Of a DNA stretch of 64,000 bases, positions 47,927 to 57,127 are shown one piece after another. The DNA comes from Collimonas sp. OK412 (GTDB lineage: Bacteria > Pseudomonadota > Gammaproteobacteria > Burkholderiales > Burkholderiaceae_D), in contig NZ_FOLC01000014.1 of NCBI RefSeq assembly GCF_900112135.1, positions 62,001 to 126,000 of the forward strand, given 5' to 3'. Under the pieces are notes generated by a model. The model did no database searches, had not been told where the DNA came from, and saw nothing but the letters and a program-made list of their open reading frames with translations. A program made the position numbers and the translations under genes. Positions within the stretch are counted from its first letter, which is position 1, and each line of letters opens with the position of its first letter.

Positions 47927-48607
47927 ATGAGTTATCACTTCGATTTCCTGGCGCCGTTCGACTACCCTGCCGTGCTGATCAAAGGCGTGCTGGTGACGAT
48001 CGAACTGATCGCTATCGGCGGCGTGCTGGGCGTTGCCGTCGGCATCTTCGGCGCCTGGGCCCGCACCCAGGGACCGCGCTGGCTGCGGCCGCTGGTCAGC
48101 GCCTACGTTGAGCTGATCCGCAACACGCCGTTCCTGATCCAGCTGTTCTTCATTTTCTTCGGGCTGCCGGGGATAGGCGTGCAGATCGGCGAAATGGAAG
48201 CGGCGGTGCTGGCGATGGTGATCAACCTCGGCGCCTACAGCTGCGAAATCATCCGCGCCGGCATTGCCGCCGTCGCCCGCGGCCAGGTCGAAGCCGGCTT
48301 GAGCCTGGCGATGACCAGGATGCAGATATTCCGGCATGTGATCCTGCCCCCTGCCCTGCAAAAAATCTGGCCGGCGCTGTCGAGCCAGGTGGTGATCGTG
48401 ATGCTCGGCTCGGCCGTATGTTCACAGATTGCGGTGGAAGAACTGGCGTATGCCGCCAACTTCATCCAGGGCCGCAATTTCCGCTCGTTTGAATCTTACC
48501 TGCTGTCTACCGCGATCTACCTGCTGCTGGCGATCGGCTTGCGGCAGCTGCTGCGCCTGATCGGCGACCGGCTGTTCGGCCGGCCCGCGGCCAAGGAGGC
48601 CACATGA
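47927..48607 (+). CDS. Polar amino acid ABC transporter permease 1
   Basis: 226-residue HisM/GltJ-type permease with about five helices and the EAA loop EAGLSLAMTRMQIFRHVILPPAL. ELIRNTPFLIQLFFIFFGLPG is the standard family box. Its stop overlaps the next permease ATG (ATGA). Confidence 0.93.
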   Translation: MSYHFDFLAPFDYPAVLIKGVLVTIELIAIGGVLGVAVGIFGAWARTQGPRWLRPLVSAYVELIRNTPFLIQLFFIFFGLPGIGVQIGEMEAAVLAMVINLGAYSCEIIRAGIAAVARGQVEAGLSLAMTRMQIFRHVILPPALQKIWPALSSQVVIVMLGSAVCSQIAVEELAYAANFIQGRNFRSFESYLLSTAIYLLLAIGLRQLLRLIGDRLFGRPAAKEAT

Positions 48608-49260
48608 TTTCATTCTCTGTCTGGGACATCGTCCGCAACCTGCTGCTGGCGCTGCGCTGGACCGTGTTGCTGTCGCTGGCGTCGTTTGCCTTGGGCGGCC
48701 TGCTGGGATTGATCATCCTGTTCATGCGGACATCAAAGCAAGCCTGGCTGCGCCGCCTGACCAAGATGTACATCGAGCTGTTCCAGGGCACGCCCTTGCT
48801 GATGCAGCTGTTCCTGGCGTTTTTCGGGCTCGCCCTGTTCGGCCTGGAAGTGCCGGCCTGGCTCGCCGCCGCGCTGGCGCTGACTTGCTGGAGCAGCGCC
48901 TACCTGGCGGAAATCTGGCGCGGCTGCGTCGACGCCGTTCCGCGCGGCCAGTGGGAAGCATCGTCATGCCTGGCCATGAGCTACATGCAGCAGATGCGCC
49001 ACGTGATCCTGCCGCAAGCCTTGCGCATCGCGATTCCGCCTACGGTCGGCTTCAGCGTGCAGATCGTCAAAGGCACCGCGGTCACCTCCATCATCGGCTT
49101 CGTCGAACTGTCGAAAGCCGGCACCATGATCACCAACGCCACGTTTCAGCCGTTCACCGTGTATGCACTGGTGGCGCTGATGTATTTTGCGCTGTGCTGG
49201 CCGCTGTCCAAATACAGCCAGTCTCTGGAAAGGAAATACAATGCCGCTAATCGCCATTGA
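48604..49260 (+). CDS. Polar amino acid ABC transporter permease 2
   Basis: 218-residue partner permease with ELFQGTPLLMQLFLAFFGLAL and EAA loop EASSCLAMSYMQQMRHVILPQAL. It overlaps the ATPase start by 20 bases. Confidence 0.93.
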   Translation: MISFSVWDIVRNLLLALRWTVLLSLASFALGGLLGLIILFMRTSKQAWLRRLTKMYIELFQGTPLLMQLFLAFFGLALFGLEVPAWLAAALALTCWSSAYLAEIWRGCVDAVPRGQWEASSCLAMSYMQQMRHVILPQALRIAIPPTVGFSVQIVKGTAVTSIIGFVELSKAGTMITNATFQPFTVYALVALMYFALCWPLSKYSQSLERKYNAANRH

Positions 49261-49969
49261 CAATGTAAAAAAAAGCTTCGGCGACAACCAGGTGCTGAAA
49301 GGCATCCGGCTCGATGTCGAAGCCGGTGAAGTGATCGCCATCATCGGCAAAAGCGGTTCCGGCAAGAGTACCTTGCTGCGCTGTATCAACGGCCTGGAAA
49401 GCATCGATGAAGGCAATATCAGCGTCGCCGGCGCACACCTGGGCAAGACCGAGCTGGAGCTGCGGGCGCTGCGCCTGAAGGTCGGCATGATCTTCCAGCA
49501 GTTCAACCTGTTTCCGCACCTGACTGTCGGCCGCAACGTGATGCTGTCGCCGATGATCGTCAAGGGAACCACAGAAGGCGAGGCACGCAAGTCGGCACAG
49601 GAGAACCTGGCGCGGGTCGGCCTGGCTGAAAAATTCGACGCCTACCCGGACCAGCTGTCGGGCGGCCAGCAGCAGCGGGTGGCGATCGCACGCGCGCTGA
49701 CGATGCAGCCGCAGGCCCTGCTGTGCGACGAAATCACCTCCGCGCTCGACCCGGAGCTGGTCAACGAAGTGCTGACGGTCGTGCGCGGCCTGGCGGAGGA
49801 AGGCATGACGCTGCTGATGGTGACCCATGAAATGCGGTTTGCCCGCGAAGTCTGCGATCGCGTGGTGTTCATGCATCAAGGCAAAGTGCATGAAATCGGC
49901 CCGCCGGAAGAGATTTTTGCCAATCCCAAGACACTCGAACTGCAGCAATTCCTGGGCGCTTCGCACTGA
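49241..49969 (+). CDS. Polar amino acid ABC transporter ATPase
   Basis: 242 residues from the ATG at 49241, preceded by AAGGAAA. Walker A GKSGSGKST (36-44), FQQFNLFPHLTVGRNV, signature LSGGQQQRVAIARAL, Walker B ALLCDEITSALDPELV, and THEM. Energises import with the two permeases upstream. Confidence 0.94.
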   Translation: MPLIAIDNVKKSFGDNQVLKGIRLDVEAGEVIAIIGKSGSGKSTLLRCINGLESIDEGNISVAGAHLGKTELELRALRLKVGMIFQQFNLFPHLTVGRNVMLSPMIVKGTTEGEARKSAQENLARVGLAEKFDAYPDQLSGGQQQRVAIARALTMQPQALLCDEITSALDPELVNEVLTVVRGLAEEGMTLLMVTHEMRFAREVCDRVVFMHQGKVHEIGPPEEIFANPKTLELQQFLGASH

Positions 49970-49999
49970 AAAAAAGCCGGCTGGAAATCGGGGAACGGA

Positions 50000-51126
<1,127 letters not shown>

Positions 51127-51154
51127 TCCTGCACCGGCTGCAACCGCTGTGCGC

Positions 51155-51188
51155 AAGCCGCCGCGCCTCACGGGCCCGGCGGCTTTTT
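51155..51188 (+). terminator. Terminator after the adenine deaminase gene
   Basis: Stem AAGCCGCCG/CGGCGGCTT (51155-51163 with 51177-51185), 13-base loop, five T at 51184-51188. Confidence 0.85.
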
Positions 51189-51382
51189 CACGGCGGCGGC
51201 GCAAAAATGGCCCGCATGCCTGATCCGCGGCAAGGCCATAACAAATCTGCACTACCCAAAACGCCGCTTCTGTATTGTCCTTGCAAGCCGGCCGGTTTCA
51301 GGGCACCATGGATAAGCAGCCAGATAGCCTGCCCTATCGATCCCGTCTGACTCTGCGCAACCGCTTTATCGTGGAGACCATG

Positions 51383-51637
51383 ATGGACAACGTACTCGCC
51401 GCACCTCGCCTGACCAACGCCGGCATCTTGTTTTCGGTGACGGTCGAATTCCAGCAGTACCAGTGCCTGGTGCCGGCAACCACACTATCAGACCTGTCGC
51501 ATTCGAAAGATCCCAAGCTCGACCTGCTCGATACCTATCGCGCCTTCCAGACAAAAATCGAAGGCGTCGCACGGCGCCTGATCGGCGCCGGCATCGTCGG
51601 CAAGCCGCTGGTTATCGGCAGCGGCTATTTCCAATAA
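51383..51637 (+). CDS. Small hypothetical protein, DUF1488-like
   Basis: 84 residues from the ATG at 51383, chosen because GGAG lies six bases upstream; in-frame starts at 51308 and 51380 lack this. The pattern GILFSVTVEFQQYQCLVPATTLSDL, then a helix with FQTKIEGVARRLI and a C-terminal GKPLVIGSGYF, recalls the DUF1488 family of short proteins with no known function. Membership is from memory only. Confidence 0.6.
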   Translation: MDNVLAAPRLTNAGILFSVTVEFQQYQCLVPATTLSDLSHSKDPKLDLLDTYRAFQTKIEGVARRLIGAGIVGKPLVIGSGYFQ

Positions 51638-51697
51638 TCCCAAGTCGGACCTGGTTGCTTCGCTGCTGCGCATGCAATACATGCATGCGCTGGATCG

Positions 51698-52138
51698 TCA
51701 CATGCCGGCAAACATGCGCTTCTTCAGCAAGGAAGCACGCAGCTTGTCGTACGCCAGGTTGAAAACGAAGGTATAAGGCAGAAAAAAAAGCAGCAGGCCG
51801 ATATCGAGGAACAGGGCATCGAGCAGGCTCGTGTCCAGCCACCATGCCACCAGCGGCACCACGATCGCCACCAGCCCGGCTTCGAATGCGGTAGCGTGCA
51901 CCACCCGCATGGCCATGGTGCGGACCAGGCGCCAGCGGCGCTCGATACGGTCGAACAGGCTGTTGAAAATCATGTTCCAGGTCATCGCCACCAGCGAAAT
52001 CATCAGCGTCAGCAAACCCGCATGCGCCATCGGTATCTTCATCACCCATGACAAGACGGGTGCGGTCATGCCTACCGCCAGCACTTCAAATATCAGCGCG
52101 TGAATGGCGCGTTCGGTCCAGGTTTTATGCGTGTTCAT
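51698..52138 (-). CDS. PACE-family efflux transporter
   Basis: 146 residues with four helices arranged as two bacterial transmembrane pairs, the AceI/PACE layout (chlorhexidine and biocide/polyamine efflux, proton driven). The acidic residue of helix 1 is E18 in ALIFEVLAVGM, and RIERR and FNLAYDKLR mark the inter-pair loops. A LysR regulator is divergent from it, the usual PACE arrangement. Confidence 0.88.
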   Translation of the reverse strand: MNTHKTWTERAIHALIFEVLAVGMTAPVLSWVMKIPMAHAGLLTLMISLVAMTWNMIFNSLFDRIERRWRLVRTMAMRVVHATAFEAGLVAIVVPLVAWWLDTSLLDALFLDIGLLLFFLPYTFVFNLAYDKLRASLLKKRMFAGM

Positions 52139-52213
52139 ATTGCCTCCATTGCTTCAGAAAACTCTGATGAGGCCATTTTCTTCGTTTTACCTGATACTAT
52201 GAAATCGATAATC

Positions 52214-52228
52214 ATCGGTTAAACCGAT
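52214..52228. promoter_or_regulatory. LysR-type operator between the PACE gene and its regulator
   Basis: ATCGGTT-A-AACCGAT, a perfect 7-1-7 palindrome that contains the T-N11-A core (T52215, A52227) of LysR binding sites. It is in the 109-base gap between the divergent genes, next to a partial repeat (ATCGATAATCATCGG). Confidence 0.6.
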
Positions 52229-52247
52229 ACATAGGAACTCGTACGCC

Positions 52248-53108
52248 ATGCGCCACTCCCTGGAAACCCTGTTCATGTTTATCGAGGCCGCCACACTGGG
52301 TTCGTTCTCGGCGGCGGCACGCAAGCTGGGCAAGCAGCAGTCCACCGTCAGCGAGGCAATCGCCAACCTGGAAATCGACCTCGGACTGACGCTGTTCGAC
52401 CGCCGCACCCGCCGCCCGACGCTGACCGAGCAAGGCCGGGCCATGCTGGTCCACGCGCAGCACGTGATTGAAGCTGCCGATCGCCTCGAACGTTCGGCGC
52501 ACCGGCTGGCAGGTGGACTGGAGCCGCAGCTGACCCTGGTGCTGTCCGATACTTACCAGTCGGACCGCTTCGAACATATCCTCACCAGTTTCGAGCAACG
52601 CTACCCGGAGCTGGAACTGGAATGCATGATTGCGGAGCGCAACGACGTGGTTTCTTTGGTGCAGGAAGGACGCGCCAACCTCGGCCTGGTGGCGGCGCAG
52701 CCGGACTATCCGCCGGATATCGGCTTCGAATCGGTGCCGGACCGTTCCGCCATCGGCCTGTATGTCGGCAAGCAGCATCCGCTGGCAAAAGCCGCTCACA
52801 TCTCGAGCGAGATGCTGCACGGCGCGCGCGAGCTGCGTCTGAGTACCTATGCCGACGAGCCTCTGCAGCGCCGCCGCGGCAAATGCTGGACGGCGTCCAG
52901 CTACCTGCTGCTGCTGGAAATGACGGAACTGGGTTTCGGCTGGGCCGAACTGCCGTACTGGCTGGCCAAGCGGTTTGCCGCCAACAGCCTGCTTGAGCTG
53001 CAGGTGCGGGGCTGGCCGAAAAGCATACAGGTCGACGCGGTCTGGTCGCGCCAACGCGGACTGGGACCGGCCGGCAGCTGGCTGCTGGATACCCTGATGG
53101 CGCGCTGA
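52248..53108 (+). CDS. LysR-family transcriptional regulator
   Basis: 286 residues: N-terminal helix-turn-helix (about 3-62, GSFSAAARKLGKQQSTVSEAI) and a periplasmic-binding-like effector domain (about 88-280). Divergent from the PACE efflux gene and separated by a LysR-type palindrome, so local activation of that gene is likely. Confidence 0.92.
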   Translation: MRHSLETLFMFIEAATLGSFSAAARKLGKQQSTVSEAIANLEIDLGLTLFDRRTRRPTLTEQGRAMLVHAQHVIEAADRLERSAHRLAGGLEPQLTLVLSDTYQSDRFEHILTSFEQRYPELELECMIAERNDVVSLVQEGRANLGLVAAQPDYPPDIGFESVPDRSAIGLYVGKQHPLAKAAHISSEMLHGARELRLSTYADEPLQRRRGKCWTASSYLLLLEMTELGFGWAELPYWLAKRFAANSLLELQVRGWPKSIQVDAVWSRQRGLGPAGSWLLDTLMAR

Positions 53109-53186
53109 CGCGGCCAGTCAAGGAAACGGCGATACCTGGCGCGAAATTTGCTGCTATCAGGCATCACTCAGGGAAATAGACAAAAA

Positions 53187-53345
53187 ATGTTAATCATCCT
53201 CGCCTCCGTCACTTTTGCCGTCCTGCTTGCTTTGTTCCTGCTGCACAAGGAACTCAAGACGCGCGGCTTCCTGTCGACTTACAACCGCAATGCCCGCTCC
53301 GACGCCCGCTTGCAGCGCAGCCGGACGATCAAGCCGCACCATTGA
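53187..53345 (+). CDS. Very small single-pass membrane protein
   Basis: 52 residues: hydrophobic helix MLIILASVTFAVLLALFLL, then a basic tail (KELKTRGFLSTYNRNARSD, many Arg). AGGGAA upstream of the ATG supports translation. No family recognised. The amphipathic basic tail also resembles type I toxin peptides, but no antisense RNA is directly apparent. Confidence 0.5.
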   Translation: MLIILASVTFAVLLALFLLHKELKTRGFLSTYNRNARSDARLQRSRTIKPHH

Positions 53346-53456
53346 GCCGCGGCAAGCTGTCACAGGCACGTGATAGTTAACGTCAAGAAGTGACAACAAA
53401 TCGTCGCCGGCGCCTTGTCGTCAAGGGGCCGGGCTAGTCTCGCCTTTCTGATGGGC

Positions 53457-53520
53457 AAAAAAAAGCCCGCAGAGCCTTGCGGCGCGGGCTGAATCCAAAC
53501 CATAGGGGGTTGGAGGAGAC
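53457..53520 (-). ncRNA. Anti-SD small RNA, copy 1 (beta-proteobacterial toxic sRNA type)
   Basis: A 64-nt RNA is predicted on the minus strand. It opens GUCUCCUCCAACC, forms a short hairpin (UCCAA/UUGGA with an inner CC/GG), then GGAUUC. It closes with a terminator hairpin AGCCCGC/GCGGGCU (53464-53470 with 53484-53490) and eight U. The CUCCUCC near the 5' end is complementary to Shine-Dalgarno sites. From memory this matches the Rfam family called Betaproteobacteria toxic small RNA, found among sequences uncloneable in E. coli; not checked. Its promoter is listed separately. Confidence 0.72.
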
Positions 53521-53526
53521 AAATCC

Positions 53527-53555
53527 ACTATAAATTGAAATATGGCGCAGTGCAA
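53527..53555 (-). promoter_or_regulatory. Sigma-70 promoter of sRNA copy 1
   Basis: On the minus strand TTGCAC (53550-53555), spacer of exactly 17, TATAGT (53527-53532). Six bases later is G53520, the first base of the conserved GUCUCC. Close to consensus, and positioned to start the RNA at its conserved 5' end. Confidence 0.75.
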
Positions 53556-53582
53556 TATAGTAAAAATACGGTATCCAGACGC

Positions 53583-53650
53583 AAAAAACCTGCGACCGTG
53601 AGGTAAGCAGGCTTATTTATTCATACATTCATCAATACAGGAGAAGATTC
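53583..53650 (-). ncRNA. Possible diverged relative of the small RNAs, or stray terminator
   Basis: On the minus strand CCTGC/GCAGG (53607-53611 with 53589-53593) followed by six T makes a terminator. About 30 bases upstream is CUUCUCCUG, the same distance as CUCCUCC from the terminator in the neighbouring copies. The central hairpin and GGATTC are missing. Weak promoter evidence. Confidence 0.25.
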
Positions 53651-53817
53651 CCGAAACCCAGTCCTATCTGGAAAGTGGCCCCGACGTGTAACGAATCTAC
53701 TCTTGTATTGCCCCGTATCGCGTCAAGCGTTACAGGCAATTCATGGATTATACACAGATCTGCCAGTCAGCGCAAGCTAAAGTCTTATGCGGCGCATTTC
53801 CCACAAATGCAGCGGAT

Positions 53818-53883
53818 AAAAAAAAGCCCGCTGACCTTTCGGTGCGGGCTTGAATCCAAACCTTAGGAGGTGTTGGAGGAGAC
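53818..53883 (-). ncRNA. Anti-SD small RNA, copy 2
   Basis: 66 nt on the minus strand: GUCUCCUCC at the 5' end, hairpin arms UCCAA/UUGGA enclosing CACCUCCUAAGG, GGAUUC, then terminator stem GCCCGC/GCGGGC with GAAA-type loop and eight U (53818-53825). CACCUCCU equals the anti-Shine-Dalgarno end of 16S rRNA, so this copy carries two such elements. It lies 300 bases from copy 1 in the same orientation and same intergenic region. Confidence 0.72.
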
Positions 53884-53890
53884 AGGTGTA

Positions 53891-53920
53891 ACTATATCCA
53901 GACGGTCCGCGGACAGCCAA
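53891..53920 (-). promoter_or_regulatory. Promoter of sRNA copy 2
   Basis: On the minus strand TTGGCT (53915-53920), 18-base spacer, TATAGT (53891-53896), seven bases before G53883. The -10 is identical to that of copy 1. Confidence 0.6.
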
Positions 53921-53960
53921 TTTATTTAACGCATATCAGTTATTCACATGGATGATAGCG

Positions 53961-55001
53961 TTACCATCCGGTCGCCACATAAGGCAGGCGACGCCCTTCC
54001 ACAGCGCTTTGGCGCGCCAGTTCCAGGATTTCGGCAACGCTGACAGCCGCATCCGCCGTAACCGGAAACGGCACACCGTCCTGGATCGAGGCAGCCAGCG
54101 CGCGATAGAACTCGATATAAGCGCCGTCCAAGGTAGCCAGTTCGCCGCGCAGGTCAAGTTCACCTTCCACTTCCCTGATCAAGCCAGGCGGGTTTTGGGC
54201 CCAGCCCGGCTGCCCGGGACGCAAGCCGGCCTTGAGCTGGTCTTCCTGGCTGTCGAGCCCGGTTTTCAGGTAACTGCCGCGGCGGCCGTGGATCGTAAAC
54301 CGCGGCGCCTCCAGGGCGCTCAGGGCACTGGCATGCAAGACTACCTGCTTGTCGGCATAGCCCAGCTGCAGGTGGACATAGTCCTCCGCCTTGGCCTGTT
54401 CGCGGTAGGCGCCGATAGTCGCGTTGACGCTTTGCGGAGCGCCAAACAAAGTCAGCGCCTGGTCGACCAAATGCGGCCCAAGGTCATACAACAGGCCGCC
54501 GCCATTCAAGGCATTCTCGCGCCAGCGTTGCCGTACCGCAGGCCGGAAACGATCGAAATGCGACTCGAAATGCGTGATCTGACCAAGCCGGCCGCTGGCG
54601 ATCAGCGCTTGCACGGTGCGGAAATCGCCGTCCCAGCGCCGGTTATGGAACGGCGCCAGCAGCAGCTTGCTGTCGGCGGCCGTGCGCGCCAGGATGCGCG
54701 CCTCTTCTGCGCTCAGAGTGACCGGCTTGTCGACCACCACGTGCTTGCCGGCTGCCAGCGTACGCCGGGCGAATTCAAAATGGGTATCGTTCGGGGTAGC
54801 AATCACGATGCAGTCGAGCGCGCCATCGGCCAGCAAGGCGTCGAGATCGGCAACAATCCGCGCTTCCGGCCAGGCTTGGGCGGCAGCCTCGGCCTGGCTG
54901 CTGGCAATCGCGCTGACTGCGGTGCGGCCCGAGTGTCCGATCAGCGGCGCGTGGAAGGTGGCGCCGGCAAAGCCGTAGCCTAAAAGACCTATGTTCAGCA
55001 T
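53961..55001 (-). CDS. Gfo/Idh/MocA-family oxidoreductase
   Basis: 346 residues from the ATG at 55001 (GAGAAA upstream). Rossmann start LNIGLLGYGFAGATFHAPLI, catalytic-lysine motif GKHVVVDKPVTLS (EKP-like, here DKP), and the alpha/beta C-terminal domain with GLLYDLGPHLVDQAL. Resembles YhhX/YdgJ-type enzymes; substrate is probably a sugar or inositol derivative but not readable. It stands alone next to the small RNA copies. Confidence 0.88.
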   Translation of the reverse strand: MLNIGLLGYGFAGATFHAPLIGHSGRTAVSAIASSQAEAAAQAWPEARIVADLDALLADGALDCIVIATPNDTHFEFARRTLAAGKHVVVDKPVTLSAEEARILARTAADSKLLLAPFHNRRWDGDFRTVQALIASGRLGQITHFESHFDRFRPAVRQRWRENALNGGGLLYDLGPHLVDQALTLFGAPQSVNATIGAYREQAKAEDYVHLQLGYADKQVVLHASALSALEAPRFTIHGRRGSYLKTGLDSQEDQLKAGLRPGQPGWAQNPPGLIREVEGELDLRGELATLDGAYIEFYRALAASIQDGVPFPVTADAAVSVAEILELARQSAVEGRRLPYVATGW

Positions 55002-55170
55002 GGGTTTCTCTTTCAATTGCATGATGGACCGAAAGTTACCCACAGAAATTGTGGACAGTCCTGTGGATAACCATCAAGAATTTTAATCAAGTGTTTGATT
55101 TATATGATTTTTTGCTAAGCGCACAAACTTGATACCACGGGCATAACTTACGGCCCGCCGGTATCGCCGT

Positions 55171-55533
55171 TCAGGCCGCCGAAGAATCGATATCCGCCAG
55201 GGACTCCCGTCCTTTTTCGGTGATGTCGTAACCGTCGCCCGCCGGCCTGGCGCTGACATGCCCTTTCTTGCCGAGGAACATGGCGACGTCGGCCCCCAGC
55301 TTGGCGCCGGGATCGATGGCCACCGCGCGCAGGCCGTCTATGCAGTTCCTGATGAACAAGGTTTGCTGCCCTTTCTCGGTCAATGACAGGCCGCCGTTCT
55401 TTTCATATGCAATGTACTTCAGTCCCGCCAGGCGCTTGGTATTGCGTGCCACGCAAGCGCTCACCCTGCCGTGCGTTCCCTTGCGGATCTGCTCCAGGGC
55501 GTCATATTCATCTCTTGTCAAACCGTCGTTCAT
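55171..55533 (-). CDS. Small hypothetical protein with two winged-helix-like halves
   Basis: 120 residues from the ATG at 55533 (GAGGAAG upstream), acidic C-terminus. The pattern AGLKYIAYEKNGGLSLTEKGQQTL in the first half recurs as KKGHVSARPAGDGYDITEKGRESL in the second, suggesting a duplicated helix-turn-helix-like module of MarR/PadR feel. No defined family recognised. It is divergent from the next small gene. Confidence 0.6.
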   Translation of the reverse strand: MNDGLTRDEYDALEQIRKGTHGRVSACVARNTKRLAGLKYIAYEKNGGLSLTEKGQQTLFIRNCIDGLRAVAIDPGAKLGADVAMFLGKKGHVSARPAGDGYDITEKGRESLADIDSSAA

Positions 55534-55720
55534 TACTGCTTCCTCTGTAGAATTTGCCATGCTGCGACCCTCATGGTACGCGCCGCAACGGATAGCGGCA
55601 ATGGATAGCGGCCACGCGGGCGGACGCAGCGCCGGATGAACGCATCGATTGCTACAATCGTTAAATAAAATCTGGTATCGTTACCGCAGGTATTCCAACC
55701 TCGCGCACAAGGAGACATTT

Positions 55721-55942
55721 ATGGATTTAACAGAAAAATTCGACGCCAAAGGCAAAGAAACAGGGAACGCCTATCATGTCGAGTGCTATAAAGACTCGAT
55801 TGAAAGAGCCACCGCAAACGGCACCGTCGCCTCCCTGCCCGGGCGGGAAATCTACAAACTGGCGGATGGACGGGCGCTGACTCCGTACGCGGAAGGAAAA
55901 TTTGTCATTGACCAGACTGGCGAAAAGATCGTGCGGGTCTGA
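55721..55942 (+). CDS. Small hypothetical protein
   Basis: 73 residues from the ATG at 55721, with GGAG six bases upstream. Soluble, mixed charge; KLADGRALTPYAEGKFVIDQTGEKI suggests beta strands. No family recognised. Followed by a terminator hairpin. Confidence 0.6.
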   Translation: MDLTEKFDAKGKETGNAYHVECYKDSIERATANGTVASLPGREIYKLADGRALTPYAEGKFVIDQTGEKIVRV

Positions 55943-55985
55943 GCCGCGTTAGCCGCTTGCCTTGATCGGCATCATGAAAGCCTGC

Positions 55986-56013
55986 GCACCGTGAGGACGC
56001 AGGCTTTTTCATT
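55986..56013. terminator. Terminator after the 73-residue gene
   Basis: Stem AAAGCCTGCG/CGCAGGCTTT flanking a CACCGTGAGGA-type loop, then TTTTT. Similar hairpin sequence to the one at 53589-53611. Confidence 0.8.
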
Positions 56014-56041
56014 GGGCCAGCAGGATTGAATAGGAATCGCC

Positions 56042-56290
56042 CTACGCTCGTCCGCCCTCGCGCAGGGTCCGGATCAGCAGGTCCGCCATGATGTTGCCGT
56101 CGAACTCGCGGAAACCGCGCTGGTAAACCAGCGCGCCTATCGCGATCAGCCGGAACAACTCTTCCTCTGTCAGCTTGTAAGACAATTTTGCGATTTCGTT
56201 GGCAAACATCTGTACGATGTCGTCGTCGCTGGTGAGCGGTACCTGGCGACTTGCCCTACCCCACATCTCGATGATTTTCGCAGCCTTCAT
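56042..56290 (-). CDS. Small hypothetical protein
   Basis: 82 residues, mostly helical (TSDDDIVQMFANEIAKLSYKLTEEELFRLIAIGALVYQRGF), no signal or membrane segment. AGGTTTCT-type ribosome site (GGAGGTTTCTATG). Unknown function; perhaps a regulator or adaptor. Confidence 0.55.
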   Translation of the reverse strand: MKAAKIIEMWGRASRQVPLTSDDDIVQMFANEIAKLSYKLTEEELFRLIAIGALVYQRGFREFDGNIMADLLIRTLREGGRA

Positions 56291-56366
56291 AGAAACCTCC
56301 GGAAGACTTTTTATTATAGATGCCGCGCCGCAAATATCCAGTACCGTGCGCCGGTTGCGGCAACTG

Positions 56367-57068
56367 TCAGAGCAGGCACAATGTGGCGATATTGCCGGGG
56401 AAATAACTATAGCGGATGCTGTACAGGCTGCCTTTGACGCATGAGGGCGACAAACTCGTCGCCAGTCTCAGCGTGAGACGGGATTGCTGTTGTTGCAACT
56501 CGCACACTTCCGCATCCAGGAAATCGAAATAACGGCCGACAAATGGATAGAGCGCCTTGAACAGGCTTTCCTTGGCCGAAAAAACCAGGCTCAGCCAATC
56601 TCCGAGAGCCAGGCCGGCGGCCTCGCCCATGGCCAGCTCCGGCGCTTTCATCAGGTGCTCATGCAACGGCTGCGCCGCCTCGTCGGTAAGGATCCGTTCA
56701 ATATCGATTCCCAGTCCGCGCCAGTCCCGGGTACTGGCCGCCACCGCAATCGCCAGCCCGTCGCCATGGCTGATCGAACCCAGGTAGCCGGTTGGCCACA
56801 GCGGCGCCCGATGCTGGCCGACAGCGAGCGTCGCCTGGCTGTCGTGGCCGAGCTTTTGCAACGCTTCGCGAGCGCAAAACCTGCCGGCGGCGAACTCCAC
56901 CTGGCGTTTCAGCACCGCGCGAGCCATGGTGTCGGGCAGGACTATGCCGCTGGCCTGCAGCCGCTCCAGCTGTCCGGCATCGACCGTATAGCGCAAGCCG
57001 GCCCGGCAAATGGAGTCCGGCATTTCCGGCAAAACAATCTCGGTCATTTCATCTGCTGGAATTTGCAT
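56367..57068 (-). CDS. 4'-Phosphopantetheinyl transferase, EntD/Sfp type
   Basis: Transfers phosphopantetheine from CoA to carrier-protein domains. 233 residues with APLWPTGYLGSISH (88-101), the Mg-binding GLGIDIE (118-124), and FSAKESLFK (163-171), all the EntD-subfamily marks. No carrier-protein or NRPS/PKS gene is in this window, so it must act on clusters elsewhere. ATG at 57068; an ATG at residue 8 is an alternative. Confidence 0.9.
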   Translation of the reverse strand: MQIPADEMTEIVLPEMPDSICRAGLRYTVDAGQLERLQASGIVLPDTMARAVLKRQVEFAAGRFCAREALQKLGHDSQATLAVGQHRAPLWPTGYLGSISHGDGLAIAVAASTRDWRGLGIDIERILTDEAAQPLHEHLMKAPELAMGEAAGLALGDWLSLVFSAKESLFKALYPFVGRYFDFLDAEVCELQQQQSRLTLRLATSLSPSCVKGSLYSIRYSYFPGNIATLCLL

Positions 57069-57127
57069 GGGCTGGAGGGATTAAACGATTCTGGGCAGGC
57101 GGCAAAACATTATAGCGGCCGGAAAAC

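Noticed and set aside
55986-56013. Considered as another copy of the anti-SD small RNA because of a similar terminator hairpin
   Set aside because: Neither GGATTC nor a CUCCUCC element lies at the expected distance on either strand; treated as a plain terminator.
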